This document shows positions 36,001-48,026 of a DNA stretch of 64,000 nucleotides, in pieces (the stretch's first letter is position 1; the number at the start of each line of letters is the position of its first letter). Source of the DNA: Scenedesmus sp. ARA3. Taxonomy: Eukaryota > Chlorophyta > Chlorophyceae > Sphaeropleales > Scenedesmaceae. The stretch lies in contig RWJK01000108.1 of assembly GCA_004335835.1 (NCBI GenBank), positions 1-64,000 on the forward strand, given 5' to 3'. The position numbers and the translations under genes were made by a program. The notes beneath the pieces are model-generated. The model ran no database searches. It saw only the letters and a list, made by a program, of their open reading frames with translations, and was not told the origin of the DNA.

Positions 36001-38974
36001 AATGACAACAAATGACAAGTTGACAACAGGTGACAGCAGGCTTGTGGACAGGATGCATGAGCGATGGTTTGATGGTGCCGTCTCACTCAGTGTCCATGCC
36101 GATAGTACCGTGTTGCACGGCATAGATGACAAGATGACATAACGACAACATGAAAACATGACAACAGCAACTTGAAACTAACAGCTCAGCTAGCAAGCTG
36201 GAATGCGAGCAGCCAGTGGCTGCATACGGTACCGCACAACCAAAAATGCTGTGGGCATGGCAGGTGCCGGGCGCAAAAGGCAGTTCCCAGCTGCTTGCTA
36301 TCATCCAAAGGTCACTGAAGTGAGCCTGCACCACACAGGCACAGCAGCACACCTGGTACAGCAGCCAGTAGAAGCAGTACTCGTAACTGCAGCAGCAGCA
36401 GCACAGCAACTGGTGAGTAGTGCAGAGACAGCTACCATTGAAGTTCCGCAACACTGCCTGTCAAGCACGCACCAGTTCACCAACTATAGGGACTTTGAAC
36501 CAACATCCATCAGCACCAGCAGGCAACACACAGAATGTGTCCTGCCTCTAGCCCTGCAACCCTGCACGTGTTCATGGCATGTACCAACTGCTGCGCTGAT
36601 CTGCCTGCAGCCACATTGATGTTCACGATCAGCTGAAGAAGGCTCGCGCGTGCACATGCTGGCCCAACACACACTGCAGTCAGTGCACTGCTGCCAGGTC
36701 GCTGCCGTGTTGCTGCTGGCCAAGCAGTCGGAATATATCCCGAGTACCGACGTCAACACCCAAATTCCGACAGTGTCTGGTGCCGCTCACTTGACTGCAG
36801 TCCTGACGAAGCTGACCACCAGGCAGAGCCCTTTACACACCTACACACCTAAACCATAACACCTGGAGCCTACACCCTGAGACCTAAAACCTAGCATGCC
36901 GCTCACTTGACTGCAGTCATGATGAAGCTGATCACCAGCCGGCGGCCACGCCGCACCTCAGCATAGCCAGTCCTGCAGGCACAGCAGCACGGCAGGTGGG
37001 GATGGCGCCACACCCATCACACCCAACACACACTGCAGCAACAGCAGCGCTGCCTTGTCGTGTCGCATGTGTGTATGCAAGTGCTTGCGGCGTGACCAGG
37101 CGTCAACGGGGCAAGCCACTGTGCCGTGGCACACTACACCAGGCAGCACTGAAGCAGCACAGTACACCGTGCAGGCCGCCCCACATGTAGTCCAGGATGG
37201 CTGGCTGGCTAGCTGGCTGCCTGGCTGCTGCATTTGTGTGTTGTTGGTGTCATCATCATGGATATGTTACAGTTGTGTTATGATTTGTGTGGCCGCCCCA
37301 CATGTAGTCTAGGCTGACTGGCTGGCTGGCTGCCTGGCTGCTGCATTTGTGTGTTGTTGTCATCATCACGGATATGTTACCGTTATGTTATGATTCGTGT
37401 GGCGGCCCCACCTGTAGTCCAGGTGCTTCCACAGCAGCATAAGTGCTGCCTTGCATGTTGATGTCTACGCTGTGAGACAGGCTCTACTAATGCAGCACAG
37501 TGCATGAAGGTACGCTGCATGGGACACATATCAGGAGTTTGTTCTCACAGTACAGTATCAAGCAGGGTGCTCCCACCTGTAGTCCAGGTGCTTCCACAGC
37601 AGGCCGTGGTCCTCCTCATGCAGGCATACCGCATTCTTGATCACCACAGGCTCGCCTGCAGCAGGCAGCAGACACCCACAGTATACAAAAACCATCAGCA
37701 TCAAGAAACCAGGCACACAGGTCAAGCCAATGTCTGTTTTGCGTGTGCAGGATGTGTGCAGGGAGATGCAGGGGAGACAAGTTACAGGACCGCTAGCCGC
37801 AAGCCCCCAACATCAAGCGGCTGATCTCTTGATGACATGCACAGCAACACAGCTGTAAGAGACCCTCAGACTAAGGTTGTACAGCATGTCTCTGCCGTGT
37901 TGCAGCCTCTGCATTCTCACCCGCTGCGTTGTTGACGACAGCGTCAAAGTATGTCACGTCTCCCAGGCAGTCGCAGCCCAGCTCCAAGCTGTTTGCGGCA
38001 AAGCCCAGCCCATAGTCACCCGCATCCAGCGCTGCCTTGCGGTTGTACGGAGGCCTGCATGTTCAATTTAGAAAGCAGCCGCAGGTGACAGATGTTGAGA
38101 GCATGCCCGGAGTGCTTGGCTGCAAAGCCCAGCCCGTAGTCACCCGCATTCAGCGCCGCCTTGCGGATGTATGGGGGCCTGGCCATGATCACAATCAGCA
38201 GCAGCAGCAGCAGCAGCACTTGAGCGCTAGGCATGCACATAAAGCAGTCTGACGCCGTGCTGCAAACACACAGGCGTGCACATGCACACACATACATACA
38301 CACCTTACAACACAATGGCCATGACATCATGTGCATGATTGCATACAGCCCAGCGCCACCCACTTGAGGTCAGCGCAGTGCACACACATCAACACCGTTC
38401 ACAACAGAACGACTGCACCACGCCTAGCTCAAATACTTGACATGTGTAACACTGCACTCGTGTGCCTACAGCCCACCGCCTCCCACCTGGGGTCCGCATA
38501 GGGCACGCACGTCAAGATATAGCAACGTAACGACTGCACCACACACAGCTCTGTTACTGATTGTGTAACACTACACACATGTGCCAACACCTCGCAGCCT
38601 CCCACCTGGGGTCGGCGTAGGGCACACATATCTCCCCAATGCTGGCGCGGTGCACACAACTACTGCAAGCTGTGATCAACTCACGTTATTCCTCAAGATG
38701 CGAGTTGTCTGAGGTGTGTGCAAAGCACCACTCCAAGCGTGATGCTGCGCACACACAGCCAAGCACACAGCAACCCATCGTGGTAACAACCAACATGCCA
38801 AGCATGTGCATACTCTTTTTGAATGCCCACCTGGGGTCAGCGTAGGGCACGCACATCTCGCCGATGCTGGCGCGGTGCAGCACCGGCCGCCGCCGCCCCG
38901 CCTGGTCCCCGTCAGCATAGCCCAGGTCGTACAGCACCAGCCCCTCCCTGCCATTGAAGCCTGAGGCAAGTACC

Positions 38975-39006
<32 letters not shown>

Positions 39007-39282
39007 TGGTCAAGACATTACGTTGCGCAACATCAGAGTGCAGCAGGTTGTAGAGCACCAGCCCCTCTCTGCTTTTAAATCCTGCGGCGGCAGCAGCAGC
39101 AGCCCCCTTGTACGCTAAGCACAGCCACCATGTGCCCCAAAGCAGTAGCCTAGCACAAATGTGCAGCTGCTGCAGGCTGCAGGTGCCTGGCAGGCTGGCG
39201 CCTGCTGTGCTGGCCGCACCTATCCTGAAGTCCCACTTCTGCCAGCTGATGTGCCAGCCATCCACCTTGAAGCTGGGGCCCT

Positions 39283-39326
<44 letters not shown>

Positions 39327-42278
39327 TATGATGATGGCAGGAAGCAAGGCATACATTAAAGGCAAGGTGCCACCTGATGGGATGCATCCCGCAGCACTCA
39401 AACACCGGGCAATGCGGCGGGCTGCTGCTGCACGCTTACATGTCAGCACAAGGAGTGATGCATGTGCCGGCACAGACGAAGCCGCCTTACATTCAGCAGC
39501 AAGCAGCTGCCGCACATTAGCGGTGTACAGTTGTGGGGTGTACGTCATCGTAATCTGGGCCACTCACACCCATTGTGGCTCATACCATCAAAGATGGTGC
39601 CAGGGCCCACATGTAACTATCCTCTCTCAACAAAAGTAGCAGCAGACAGCCCTGTCACCTGTGGCTGGCTGATGTGCACGAGTTGTACAGAAGTGAGGCC
39701 AACACGGACAACGCCGTCTCACAAACAGCAGCAAGCAGCTGCCGCACCCTCAGCTGTGTGCAAAGTTTGGGTATGTGCCGACACAACAAGAGCCAATTCA
39801 GAAGTAGCAGCTGCCTTACCTGCGGCTGGCTGATGTGCAGCGGTGCCGGCGCCTCCCTGAACGGCTTCTCCAGCAGTGACCTGCAGCAGCCACAGCAGCC
39901 ACCACACCAGTGTTGTTGCATGCTGTATCATTGCACCGCTCACCACCAGCTTCAGCCTGCCGACACAGCATTTACATTGCGGCTGCCGCACTCAACACAT
40001 CAGCCTGTTGCAAGCACTTTGTGCTGTTTGTTTGCTTGCAAAAGCGAAATAAACCCTTGTGCATCAGATTGTTATTGCGCACCTGTGGTAGTTGGCGCTA
40101 CGCATGGGGATAGCTGGCGGCTGTGGGTAGGCATCAATGTGTATCACTATGCCTGCGTACAGGTCTACCACCGGGCACAAGTCCATAGGGTGTGCGTACT
40201 CGTTGTCATCTGGGCAAGCCTTGTAGTACATGAATACCTGCAGACGCATGTAACACACGACGGCGTTATGCTTTCACCCTTGACGGACCCTTGACGTACG
40301 TTAGCACAGCGCAAGAGCCATGTGAAGGCGTATTTGTCATATGGCTAGTACTGAACATGCTAAGCTGCACGTCAGTGGCTACCGCATTTTACTACGCTGC
40401 ACAGGGCAACAGCATACCGGACAGGCTCAGCTGCGCAGCAGCCAGTGCTGAATAGAGGCGCAACAAAAGCCTTAGTTTCCGCCTCCTCAGAGGGTGAAGC
40501 GCGGTGGCGACGCCGGAAGGTATACTGTATGGCTTACAAAGCGACTATCTATAATAGCAGCCCGCACCCACCTGCATCAGGCGCCGTCCCAGCCACTCCT
40601 TGGGGCAGGCGTGGATGGCCCAGGGGTCACAGGCCACCCTGTCTAGGCCGATGCCCCGCGCAGCAACCAGCGCCTGCACCTGCAGGCCGCACATTATAGC
40701 CAGATATAGGCATGCAGACAAGCGTCAAAAAGGGTTGATGTGTCACCCTGCCGCCCTGTCTAGCCCGATGCCCCGCGCGCCAACCAGCGCCTGCATCTGC
40801 AGGCACATTCATGCAGGCATTTATGGAAATATACATGTCAGCGTGCGGGCTGGCGGGACAGGCAGCGCAAGTGTTAAAGTCAAAGCAAGGCATGCCGCTC
40901 TGAAAACAGCGCACGGCAGCCTGTGATGATGGTGATGGTGCTGCGGATGTTTTTGGTGGTTAGGTGCTGGATTACCTGGGGGTCCTTGCGTGCGATGGCT
41001 TCTGCCAGCAGGCAGTCGTCAGGTGTGGCCAAGGGCTGGCCCTCCAGCTGGCTTCCATCCAGCTGCATGTCAGTCACATGGCAGACAATGGGAATGGGGG
41101 TTGGCGAGTATGGCTAGTTGCGTTGGGGAGCGGAAGCAGCTGTCAGCCCACAAACAAACAAGAGAAAGGCCATCTGCGAAGATGCAGGTGCTGCTTGCAG
41201 CGCATCAGGCACTGGCAGCGTTGTGACGTGGATGCCAGCCAGACATTTCTTTAGTGCAGTCCTGAAGCGCAGGCAGCTTGCTATGCTGATGCCGCCATCA
41301 CTAGGCCCCTGGAGTATGCAGACACTTCACACTGTAAGGACTGCAACTGCTGCTGCTGCTGCTGCTTCATCGCGTCCGCAGGGACAGCAGGGACATTTGA
41401 CACCACAGCGATAGTGCTGCATACCACTGCATCAAGTGCTGCAGCTGCTACCTGCTCGGCGTTTGTGCACACTTGCTTCCTGCTTTCCTCACCCCACCTT
41501 GACCCATGACACCACTGCTGCGGCTGCTGCATGGCTTCGCATGTCCACCAGTGCTTCAATAACTGCCAGCTCTGGGGGTATCTGCAGGATGCAGAAAGCT
41601 AGCCGGGGCAGGCTGTGCAGCCGGCCTGACCTGAACAGCAGCTGCTGCTCTTTCGGGGGCTCCTGCAAGCTCAGTTTGCAGTCGGGAGACGTGCGTAAGC
41701 AGTGGGACTGTGGCAGGCGCATGGTTTCCTGCAAGGACGCGGCTTGCTGGCACATGCTGCTGCAAGTGATGCAGCACAAACCCACTGCCGGCTCCTCATG
41801 AATACCTGACATGCAAGACGGATGTTGAGCTGTTACTACAGGAACTCTTGCTGCACAATCAGCATGATAAATAGGCCAAGCACAATTGGCTCTGCTGCCA
41901 GCACCGCCGCTGCTGCACCTGCAGGGTGATGGTGTTGAAGCGCAGCGGAGGTAGCCCCAGGCTGGCTGCATGCTGCCTGCAGGACTCTGCAGCAACCTTC
42001 ACTTCCTCTTCTGTGAGAGGGTCGAGCGGGTGGATACCTGGCAGAGCGAATGGGACGGTAGATGGAGAGCTTGTGGAGGGTGCAAATGTGTGCAAGCACT
42101 AGGGAAAGCTGCACTGAAAGCTGTAGAAGCAGGGTTGTTTCGGCAGTGCCGTCATGCCCGCTGCAGGGCTACGTCAGTTGAGCAAGCTAGCTGGTGTCGT
42201 TTTCTGACACCTGCAACGCACTGAGCACGCGGGAGCGAAAGTGGCAGCACCGATCAGGTTCAAAGCCCTACCTCGCAT
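33024..42278 (-). CDS. peroxisomal copper amine oxidase, 19 exons, 696 aa
   Basis: Exons: 42278-42272, 42037-41919, 41662-41498, 41062-40976, 40679-40572, 40237-40083, 39880-39820, 39280-39220, 38960-38831, 38054-37921, 37655-37577, 36972-36907, 36386-36353, 35980-35878, 35631-35537, 35218-35055, 34317-34116, 33544-33446, 33245-33024; the sum is 2091 bases in one frame. N2/N3 domains open with [11 protein letters not shown]; the catalytic domain has [21 protein letters not shown], the expected catalytic base Asp308 in [20 protein letters not shown], the cofactor-forming Tyr392 in N-Y-E (a 34-base exon), copper ligands His443 and His445 in HHQHLF and His609 in FGVTHF, and ALDVPP. The enzyme oxidises primary amines (probably polyamines or monoamines) to aldehyde, NH3 and H2O2. 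The last residues are SKL, a canonical PTS1, so peroxisomal import is expected. A Ser/Ala-rich tail separates SKL from the core. The 7-base first exon (M-R-G) is the weakest part. Confidence 0.9.
34396..34990 (-). repeat. four partial copies of amine oxidase exon 17 start
   Basis: The real exon begins at 34317 with [26 protein letters not shown]. Truncated versions follow at about 34396-34500, 34590-34740, 34757-34870 and 34917-34990. The copy at 34590-34690 still reads [20 protein letters not shown] then breaks. The copies share the intron flank (GTTATGAGCAYGACATGTGAGGCTCAT) that lies next to the real exon, so each unit is exon start plus upstream intron. A fifth, opposite-end copy ([20 protein letters not shown] to the donor) lies at about 33868-33985. 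Confidence 0.85.
36784..40806 (-). repeat. scattered exon ghosts of the amine oxidase gene
   Basis: Partial copies seen by eye: exon 5 start at about 40748-40806; exon 7 end (HISQPQ plus donor) at about 39651-39680; exon 9 start (REGLVLYNL) at about 39048-39085 and exon 9 end (CVPYADPR plus donor) at about 38602-38654 and 38487-38517; exon 10 start ([21 protein letters not shown]) at about 38109-38183; exon 11 end at about 37405-37438 and shorter ones near 37287 and 37172; exon 12 end (TAVK plus donor) at about 36784-36830. Exon 14 also has a broken copy at about 36030-36116. Each keeps one splice site and loses the rest. Confidence 0.75.
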
Positions 42279-42759
42279 GATGCCAGCCAAACGCCCAAAA
42301 ACAATAGCTGGTCACGATCGTGGCTGATTGGAGTGCGTGCACGCTTCAGAGTTCGTGTATAAGAGCTTGCGGTGACCACAGCAGTTGCGCAGTTACACTA
42401 CTGAACATACAAAGCAAAGTCACTGACCAGCAGGCAGCTAAAAGACTTAGGTAAGGACAGCAATTACATCTTGCTACGTCCGGAATGCAGGCATGCACCT
42501 GTCAACACACTGTCAGTGACAAGTGTGACCATTGTAGACATGTTGACGCGTCAACACGCGTGTCCCACACATACTCCACGCCATATTGGACGTAGCTTGA
42601 CACACAACCAAGATACTGTATTTAACCTGCTTCAACACTGTCCCTTGCTTGGACAAGCTCGTGGTCTGCGTTGCCAGTGGCGCCCTGCTGTCCAATCTTT
42701 CCCATTCACGAGCAGTATACTTAACTAAAAGACTTTTGGGCTTCACCAAGGGGCCAAGG
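42279..42759. promoter_or_regulatory. divergent promoter, amine oxidase (-) and PTOX (+)
   Basis: About 480 bases separate the two start codons. A TATA-like GTGTATAAGA lies near 42354-42363. Repeated GTCAACA/GTCACTG-type short words occur at 42476-42560. No protein-coding exon is seen. Co-regulation is possible from the arrangement but unproven. Confidence 0.4.
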
Positions 42760-45700
42760 ATGCTCGCTCACCGGTTGCAGCTGCTCAGCCAGGGTCGTCC
42801 TTCCCGGCAATCGCAGGTGGCAGCCCGCCCCTTGCGTGTGCGCACCAGGTGAGATTACTACGTCCAGACGTACTTTGAGCATTATCTGCGCAGATAAATA
42901 ATAGGGTTCACGCTCTCCATCTCGCCCAACGTTCTTTTTACAGTACATGGCAACCCTGCTTGCAACGCAAACCATGCAGGCCGTGTCCTGTGCAGCAGCG
43001 GGGTCGTGCTGTACTCGCTCGTGTCTCCACTGTCAAGAGGCCTGAGAGGTGAGCAGTGCGCTCCCAGCAGCAGTTGAAGCATGGCAGTGCAGTATGCTGC
43101 TGTTTCCAGATGCTTCATGGCAGCATCAGCATCTTCAACAGCAGCTGCATCAACAATCAGCACAACGGCACTACCTCACCGCTGCATCAGCCTAACCAGC
43201 TCAACCGTCAGCCCACACATGGCATGATTCTGTGTTCACGCGTCCGCGCTCTGGCGGTCTTCCTGCAGCTTTGCGCCAGACTCTATCAGCTGGGATGAGG
43301 ATGTCGCTGGCTACAACTTCCTGTCAAAGGAGGAGGAGTACGTGAACAGCGTGGATGAGGAGGACGGCAACTGCCCAGTGTACATCGACAGGGAGGGCAA
43401 CATCATCAATGTGGGTGGCTCCTGCAAGCAGTAGCAGCAGCAGCAGCAGTGAGGAGCTCCCCGCAAGCGCGCACCCCATGTTGTAGACAGTGGGTGGTGG
43501 CTCCTGCAAGCAGCAGCAGCAGCAGCAGTGAGGAGCTTGCCGCCAGCTCACACCATGCAGCCAATTGCTTGGCGAAGTGGCAGCTTCACTGGCTCGCTGC
43601 CTCATGTCAGCAGCCGCAAGTAAACGGCAGCAGTACATCCGCATCCTGGAGAGACACTTTGCCGACGCTGCAGTATCCTTGCACGATAGCAGAAGCACTC
43701 CTAGTCAGCTGTTTTGATATGCATGGCCGCCTGGCTATGCTCTCCTATGCTTGCTTTTCTTTCCTCCGCAGGTGATGTGCTGCGACTATGGCTTCAGGTC
43801 AAATTCGGGCAGGCTGTACCAGGAGGGCTACGGCAAGATCCCACACAGCATGTGGCACCTGGTGAGCAGCAGCAGCAGCGGCAGCAGCAGCATCCACCGT
43901 AGCTGTAGTGGCAGCAGATCAGCAGTGGCTGCTGCCATAGCAGCAGTAGGTGGCAGCAGCATCTGCAGCGGCAAGCGAGGCTGGCGGCACCAGCAGTGCA
44001 CATGTCAGCAAAAGCCAAAGCAGGAGGCGCAGGCAGCAGCACGGATAGCGTGACAAGTAGTAGCAGTCGGTGTGTGGCTGCTGCGGGGGCAGGACAACAT
44101 AGGTAGTTGCGTCCTGCATGGCGCGACAACGCTTTGGGGGATGCCGACATGTATGTGGACAGCAATGTCGCGTGGTGGCAAGCAGACGCCGCCAGCAATG
44201 CACCTGCGTCATGCTGACCATCATGCCACGTCGCAAACATCATGGGTTTTGCTTACTCTGGCTGCATGCTGACCGGCGCCTTTTGCTTGTGCCGCCGCTG
44301 TTGACTGCCGCTGTGCAGGCGTGGGCAAACTTTGCACAGGTGCGGGCTGTGGTGGCTTCTGCTTTGGTTACAACTGCCTTGATGCCGCAGCAGCAGCGGC
44401 AGCAGCAGCCAGCAACAGCAGCCAGCAGCATCCATGCAACGTTCAGGCACGTTGATCGCCCTCCAACTTGTCCCTCACTGCGTCACACCATCCCCTGCAA
44501 GGTGCCAGCTGCATCCGTGCACACCACATACACATACACATGTAGCGCCCCTCACACACGTTGCTGACGGCTGTACACCCCTGCTGCCGCTGCTGCTCTC
44601 TGCCCACTGTAGGAATGGACGCAGCTGCGCCGCAGCTTCAGGTATGATGAGTATGGCAAGATCGCGGCAGTCAACCCGCCACAGGGACCGCTGGGGAAGG
44701 TGAGCCGGCAGCAGCAGCAGCAGCAGCTTATAGGTGGCAGTTTCGCGATGCTTCATCTGCATGCGGCTGTCCGCCTGCTGGCCTTGCGACATCCTGCAGG
44801 CGCGCCTGGCTGTGTGCATGTTTGTGCTTATCAATGTACAGGCCAGCATCAATCTCTACATCACCCTTTGCAAGCCGCAACTGACTCTGCTGCTGAGGAC
44901 TCAAACACATAGCCGTGCACGTCGTGCCGCTGCTGCTGTGATGTCTGACACACATCCATGCGCATCGTCCCTCTGCTGCTGTTCAGGCATCGTATGCTGC
45001 CGGCAGCGCGGTGGTGCGGCTGTTCTCACGGCTGGACCGCTGGCTGGAGGAGCGGCGCCTGTTCAGCGCGCTGCTGCCCGAGGCACTGCCCAAGGAGGTG
45101 TTTGACACCAAGACGGGCAGCATGACCGAGTCGTGCAAGCAGGTGGGCAGCTTGCTGGGGTCGCGGTTGGATAGTTGGGTGTCGGGTTGAGTGTGTGCAG
45201 CTGCTGGTTAGTGTGCTTGCAGTTGCTGGCAGGCTTGCAGTGTGAGTGCTGCTGCCCGAGGCGCTGCCCAAGCAGGTGCTTACACCAAGACGGGCAGCAT
45301 GACCGAGTCGTGCAAGCAGGTGGCCAGTCGGCTAATGCGACAGATCTAGATTGGGCATCATTTTGAGCGTGCAGCCTCACAGAGTAAGCGTTGCTGCCCG
45401 AGGCGCTGCCCAAACAAAGTGTTTGACACCCAGACGGGCAGCATGAGCGAGTCGTGCAAGCAGGTGGGAAGGCTGCTAGCACTAGCTGCTAGCACATGCA
45501 CATGGTGTGAGTTGAAGGTGCAGCTGGCATTGCCGTGGGCAGCCTCGCTGTTGACAGAGAGAAATCTAATGTAAGCAATTAAGTATCCTGAGTGCGTTGG
45601 ATCAAAATGCGCTATGTTGTGAAGCAAGGGAGGCGGTGCTTGCAGCCATATTGTGCAGCAGCACGCGAAGATGTAGCTGCACCCATGAGGTAGGCGTACT

Positions 45701-46613
45701 TTGATATGAAGTCATGCTGCAGCATGCATACTCTCTGTGTGCGTTGCAGCAATGTGTCTTTGGTCTGACAGTCTGTCACAAAGCGCTAGCTACCAATCAA
45801 GCCTTCTTACGTTCAACCACGACCCGCTGCCGCCTGCCCCGCAGATCTGCAGCAAGCTAGCGCAGCTCAAGCTGTCCAACAAGGCCGTGTGGGACCCAAT
45901 GTAACTCCGTCTCCATTTTTCTCCCATGCTTGATTTTGCCGTGCAGATCCGCAGCAAGCTGGCGCAGCTGAAGCTCTCCAACAAGGCCGTGTGGGACCGC
46001 GAGCACGCGCGCGAGGCTGCGGGCGGCGGCGTAGACACGCCATGGTTTGTCAAGGGCATCTACCTCTCGCTGTGCGTGTTCTTGGATGTGGCGTATGACA
46101 ACCGGCCGCTGCAGCGCTTCTGGTTCCTGGAGACCGTGGCGCGCATGCCCTACTTCAGCTACATCACCATGCTGCACCTGTACGAGAGCTTCGGCTGGTG
46201 GCGCGCAGGTGCTGAGCTGCGCAAGGTGCACTTTGCTGAGGAGTGGAACGAGCTGCACCACCTGCAGGTGAGGAGTGACACAGCTGCTTGTCTCTTGGAA
46301 TTGAGCGGCAGCTACATGCATGTGTGCTGCGCATGGCGCAGAATTGAAACGAGCTGCTTACTTTTTGTGGTGACACATCAAGGCAGCTTTGCTTGTGCAT
46401 TGCGCACCCAGCATTGTCAGCCAGCAGCATCACAGCACCTGGCAGCTGCACAGCCCCATTTCACACCACAGTGCAGCATGCTGGAGCGCAAACAAAGTAA
46501 GCCTCCTCCTGCTGCTGCTGCTGCTGCTGCCAGATCATGGAGTCTCTGGGTGGCGACCAGCTGTGGGTGGACCGCTTCAAGGCGCAGCACACCGCCACTG
46601 TTCATTACATAAA

Positions 46614-46652
<39 letters not shown>

Positions 46653-47781
46653 GCTGCTGCTGCTGCCAGATCATGGAGTCGCTGGGTGGTGACCAGCTGT
46701 GGGTGGACCGCTTCATGGCGCAGCACGCCGCCATCGTGTACTACGTGATCCTGGTGGGCCTGTTCACGCTCAGCCCGCAGCTGGCCTACAACTTCAGCGA
46801 GCTCATTGAGGCACATGCAGTGGACACCTACGGTGAGGCTTTGATAACATTGCGTTGCCAGAGTTTGACTCGGTTGTTGAGCTGGTGAACTTGAGTGACC
46901 GTCTGTGCGGCTGCACTTTCTTGTCGTCTTTATCCCTGAGAGGGTCTTGTAGCGCAGCTGGCGGTTAAGGGTGACCCACCAAGCTTGCGATTGTCAGGGC
47001 GTGCTACCACGCATGGCTGCTGCTGCTGGTGCTGCTGCTGCTGGTGCTGGTGCTGCTGCAGGCGAGTTTGCTGACGCCAATGAGGAGCTGCTCAAGACGC
47101 TGCCACCGCCGCTAGTGGCCGCGCAGTACTACCTGAGGTGCGCTGCAGCAGTAATTGGGTTTTCTTTTAGCCAGGGGCTGCGCAGCAATGGACCTGTAGC
47201 AGTAGCAGCATGCAGCAACACGCTTCAGCAGGGCTGAGCAGTGTGCAATAATGCGCCTGGCTGCTGTGCGCAGGCGGCTCCTGACGTGATGCGTGTCCTG
47301 CATCTGAAATGCTGTTATGCTGCCAAAAGTAGCAAGTTCAGGTACCACTGGCATCAATATCTTCAGCTTGTTTTGTTCATTTGCCGACCCCTCGTGCCAA
47401 TACCCGCCCTACAAACTTGCTTGCTGTGTGTTGCTTACCGTGCTTGATCACCTACCCGCAGCTGCGACTACTACCTGTTTGATGAGTTCCAGACTAGCCT
47501 GGCAGGCGGCACGCCGCGCACAGACCACTATAGCACTGCATGCTGCTCTGCTCACCACACTTGCATCTGCTGCCTGCAGCGGGGACTACTACCTGTTTGA
47601 TGAGTTCCAGACCAGCCTCTCAGGCGGCACGCTGCGCACCCCAAAGTGTGACACCCTGTATGACGTCTTCATCAACATCCGTGACGATGAAGGCGAGCAC
47701 GTGAAGACCATGGCGGCCTGCCAGGACTTCAGCATCATGGACGACCTGGAGGTTCGCCGTGAAACTGAGCGCCGCATCTAG
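42760..47781 (+). CDS. PTOX: plastid terminal oxidase (PTOX, alternative-oxidase family), 11 exons, 483 aa
   Basis: Exons: 42760-42848, 42944-43048, 43269-43410, 43772-43861, 44319-44339, 44613-44699, 44987-45142, 45947-46267, 46670-46832, 47062-47137, 47580-47781 (1452 bases, all phases agree). Residues 1 to about 65 are Arg/Ser/Gln-rich, a likely chloroplast transit peptide. The diiron ligands expected for the family are visible: Glu292 in FWFLET, Glu332 and His335 in NELHHL, Glu384 in LIEAHA, Glu454 and His457 in [17 protein letters not shown] and [13 protein letters not shown] are PTOX-like, separating it from mitochondrial AOX. The enzyme oxidises plastoquinol and reduces O2 to water in chlororespiration and carotenoid synthesis, on the thylakoid surface. 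A 21-base exon (AWANFAQ) is conspicuous. The N-terminal 110-residue extension before the core is less certain. Confidence 0.92.
43491..47522 (+). repeat. exon ghosts inside PTOX introns
   Basis: Copies of one exon end plus its splice site: exon 3 donor region at about 43491-43547; exon 7 donor end at about 45248-45322 and 45390-45470 (GSMSESCKQ then donor); exon 8 start at about 45842-45905 ([15 protein letters not shown], then a stop codon); exon 9 start at about 46532-46600 ([19 protein letters not shown]); exon 11 start at about 47459-47522 ([15 protein letters not shown]). They are close to the real exon but truncated or frameshifted. Confidence 0.82.
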
Positions 47782-47947
47782 ATATGTGACAGCTGCAGAT
47801 GCTGCAGTGTTGTGAGTGACCTGGGTGCGCGCCCTGAGGCGTGCGGTGATGCGCATGTGATGCGCAGCTGCAATCGAGTCCCTGCACGTAAGCAGCTGCA
47901 GCTGCTGCAGCATCACGGACGCCCTGCAGCTGCGTCGCACGGCCTGT

Positions 47948-48026
47948 GCAGACGATGGCCGCCTGCCAGGATTTCAGCATCATGGACGACCTGCAAGTGC
48001 GCAGCGAGACGGAGCGCCGCATGTGA
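47948..48026 (+). pseudogene. duplicated PTOX 3' coding end after the stop codon
   Basis: Beginning 167 bases past the PTOX stop codon the sequence reads [19 protein letters not shown] then TERRM and a stop codon, a near copy of the real C terminus. There is no splice acceptor needed for the real gene here, so this is a duplicate of the coding end lying in the 3' untranslated region. Confidence 0.85.
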
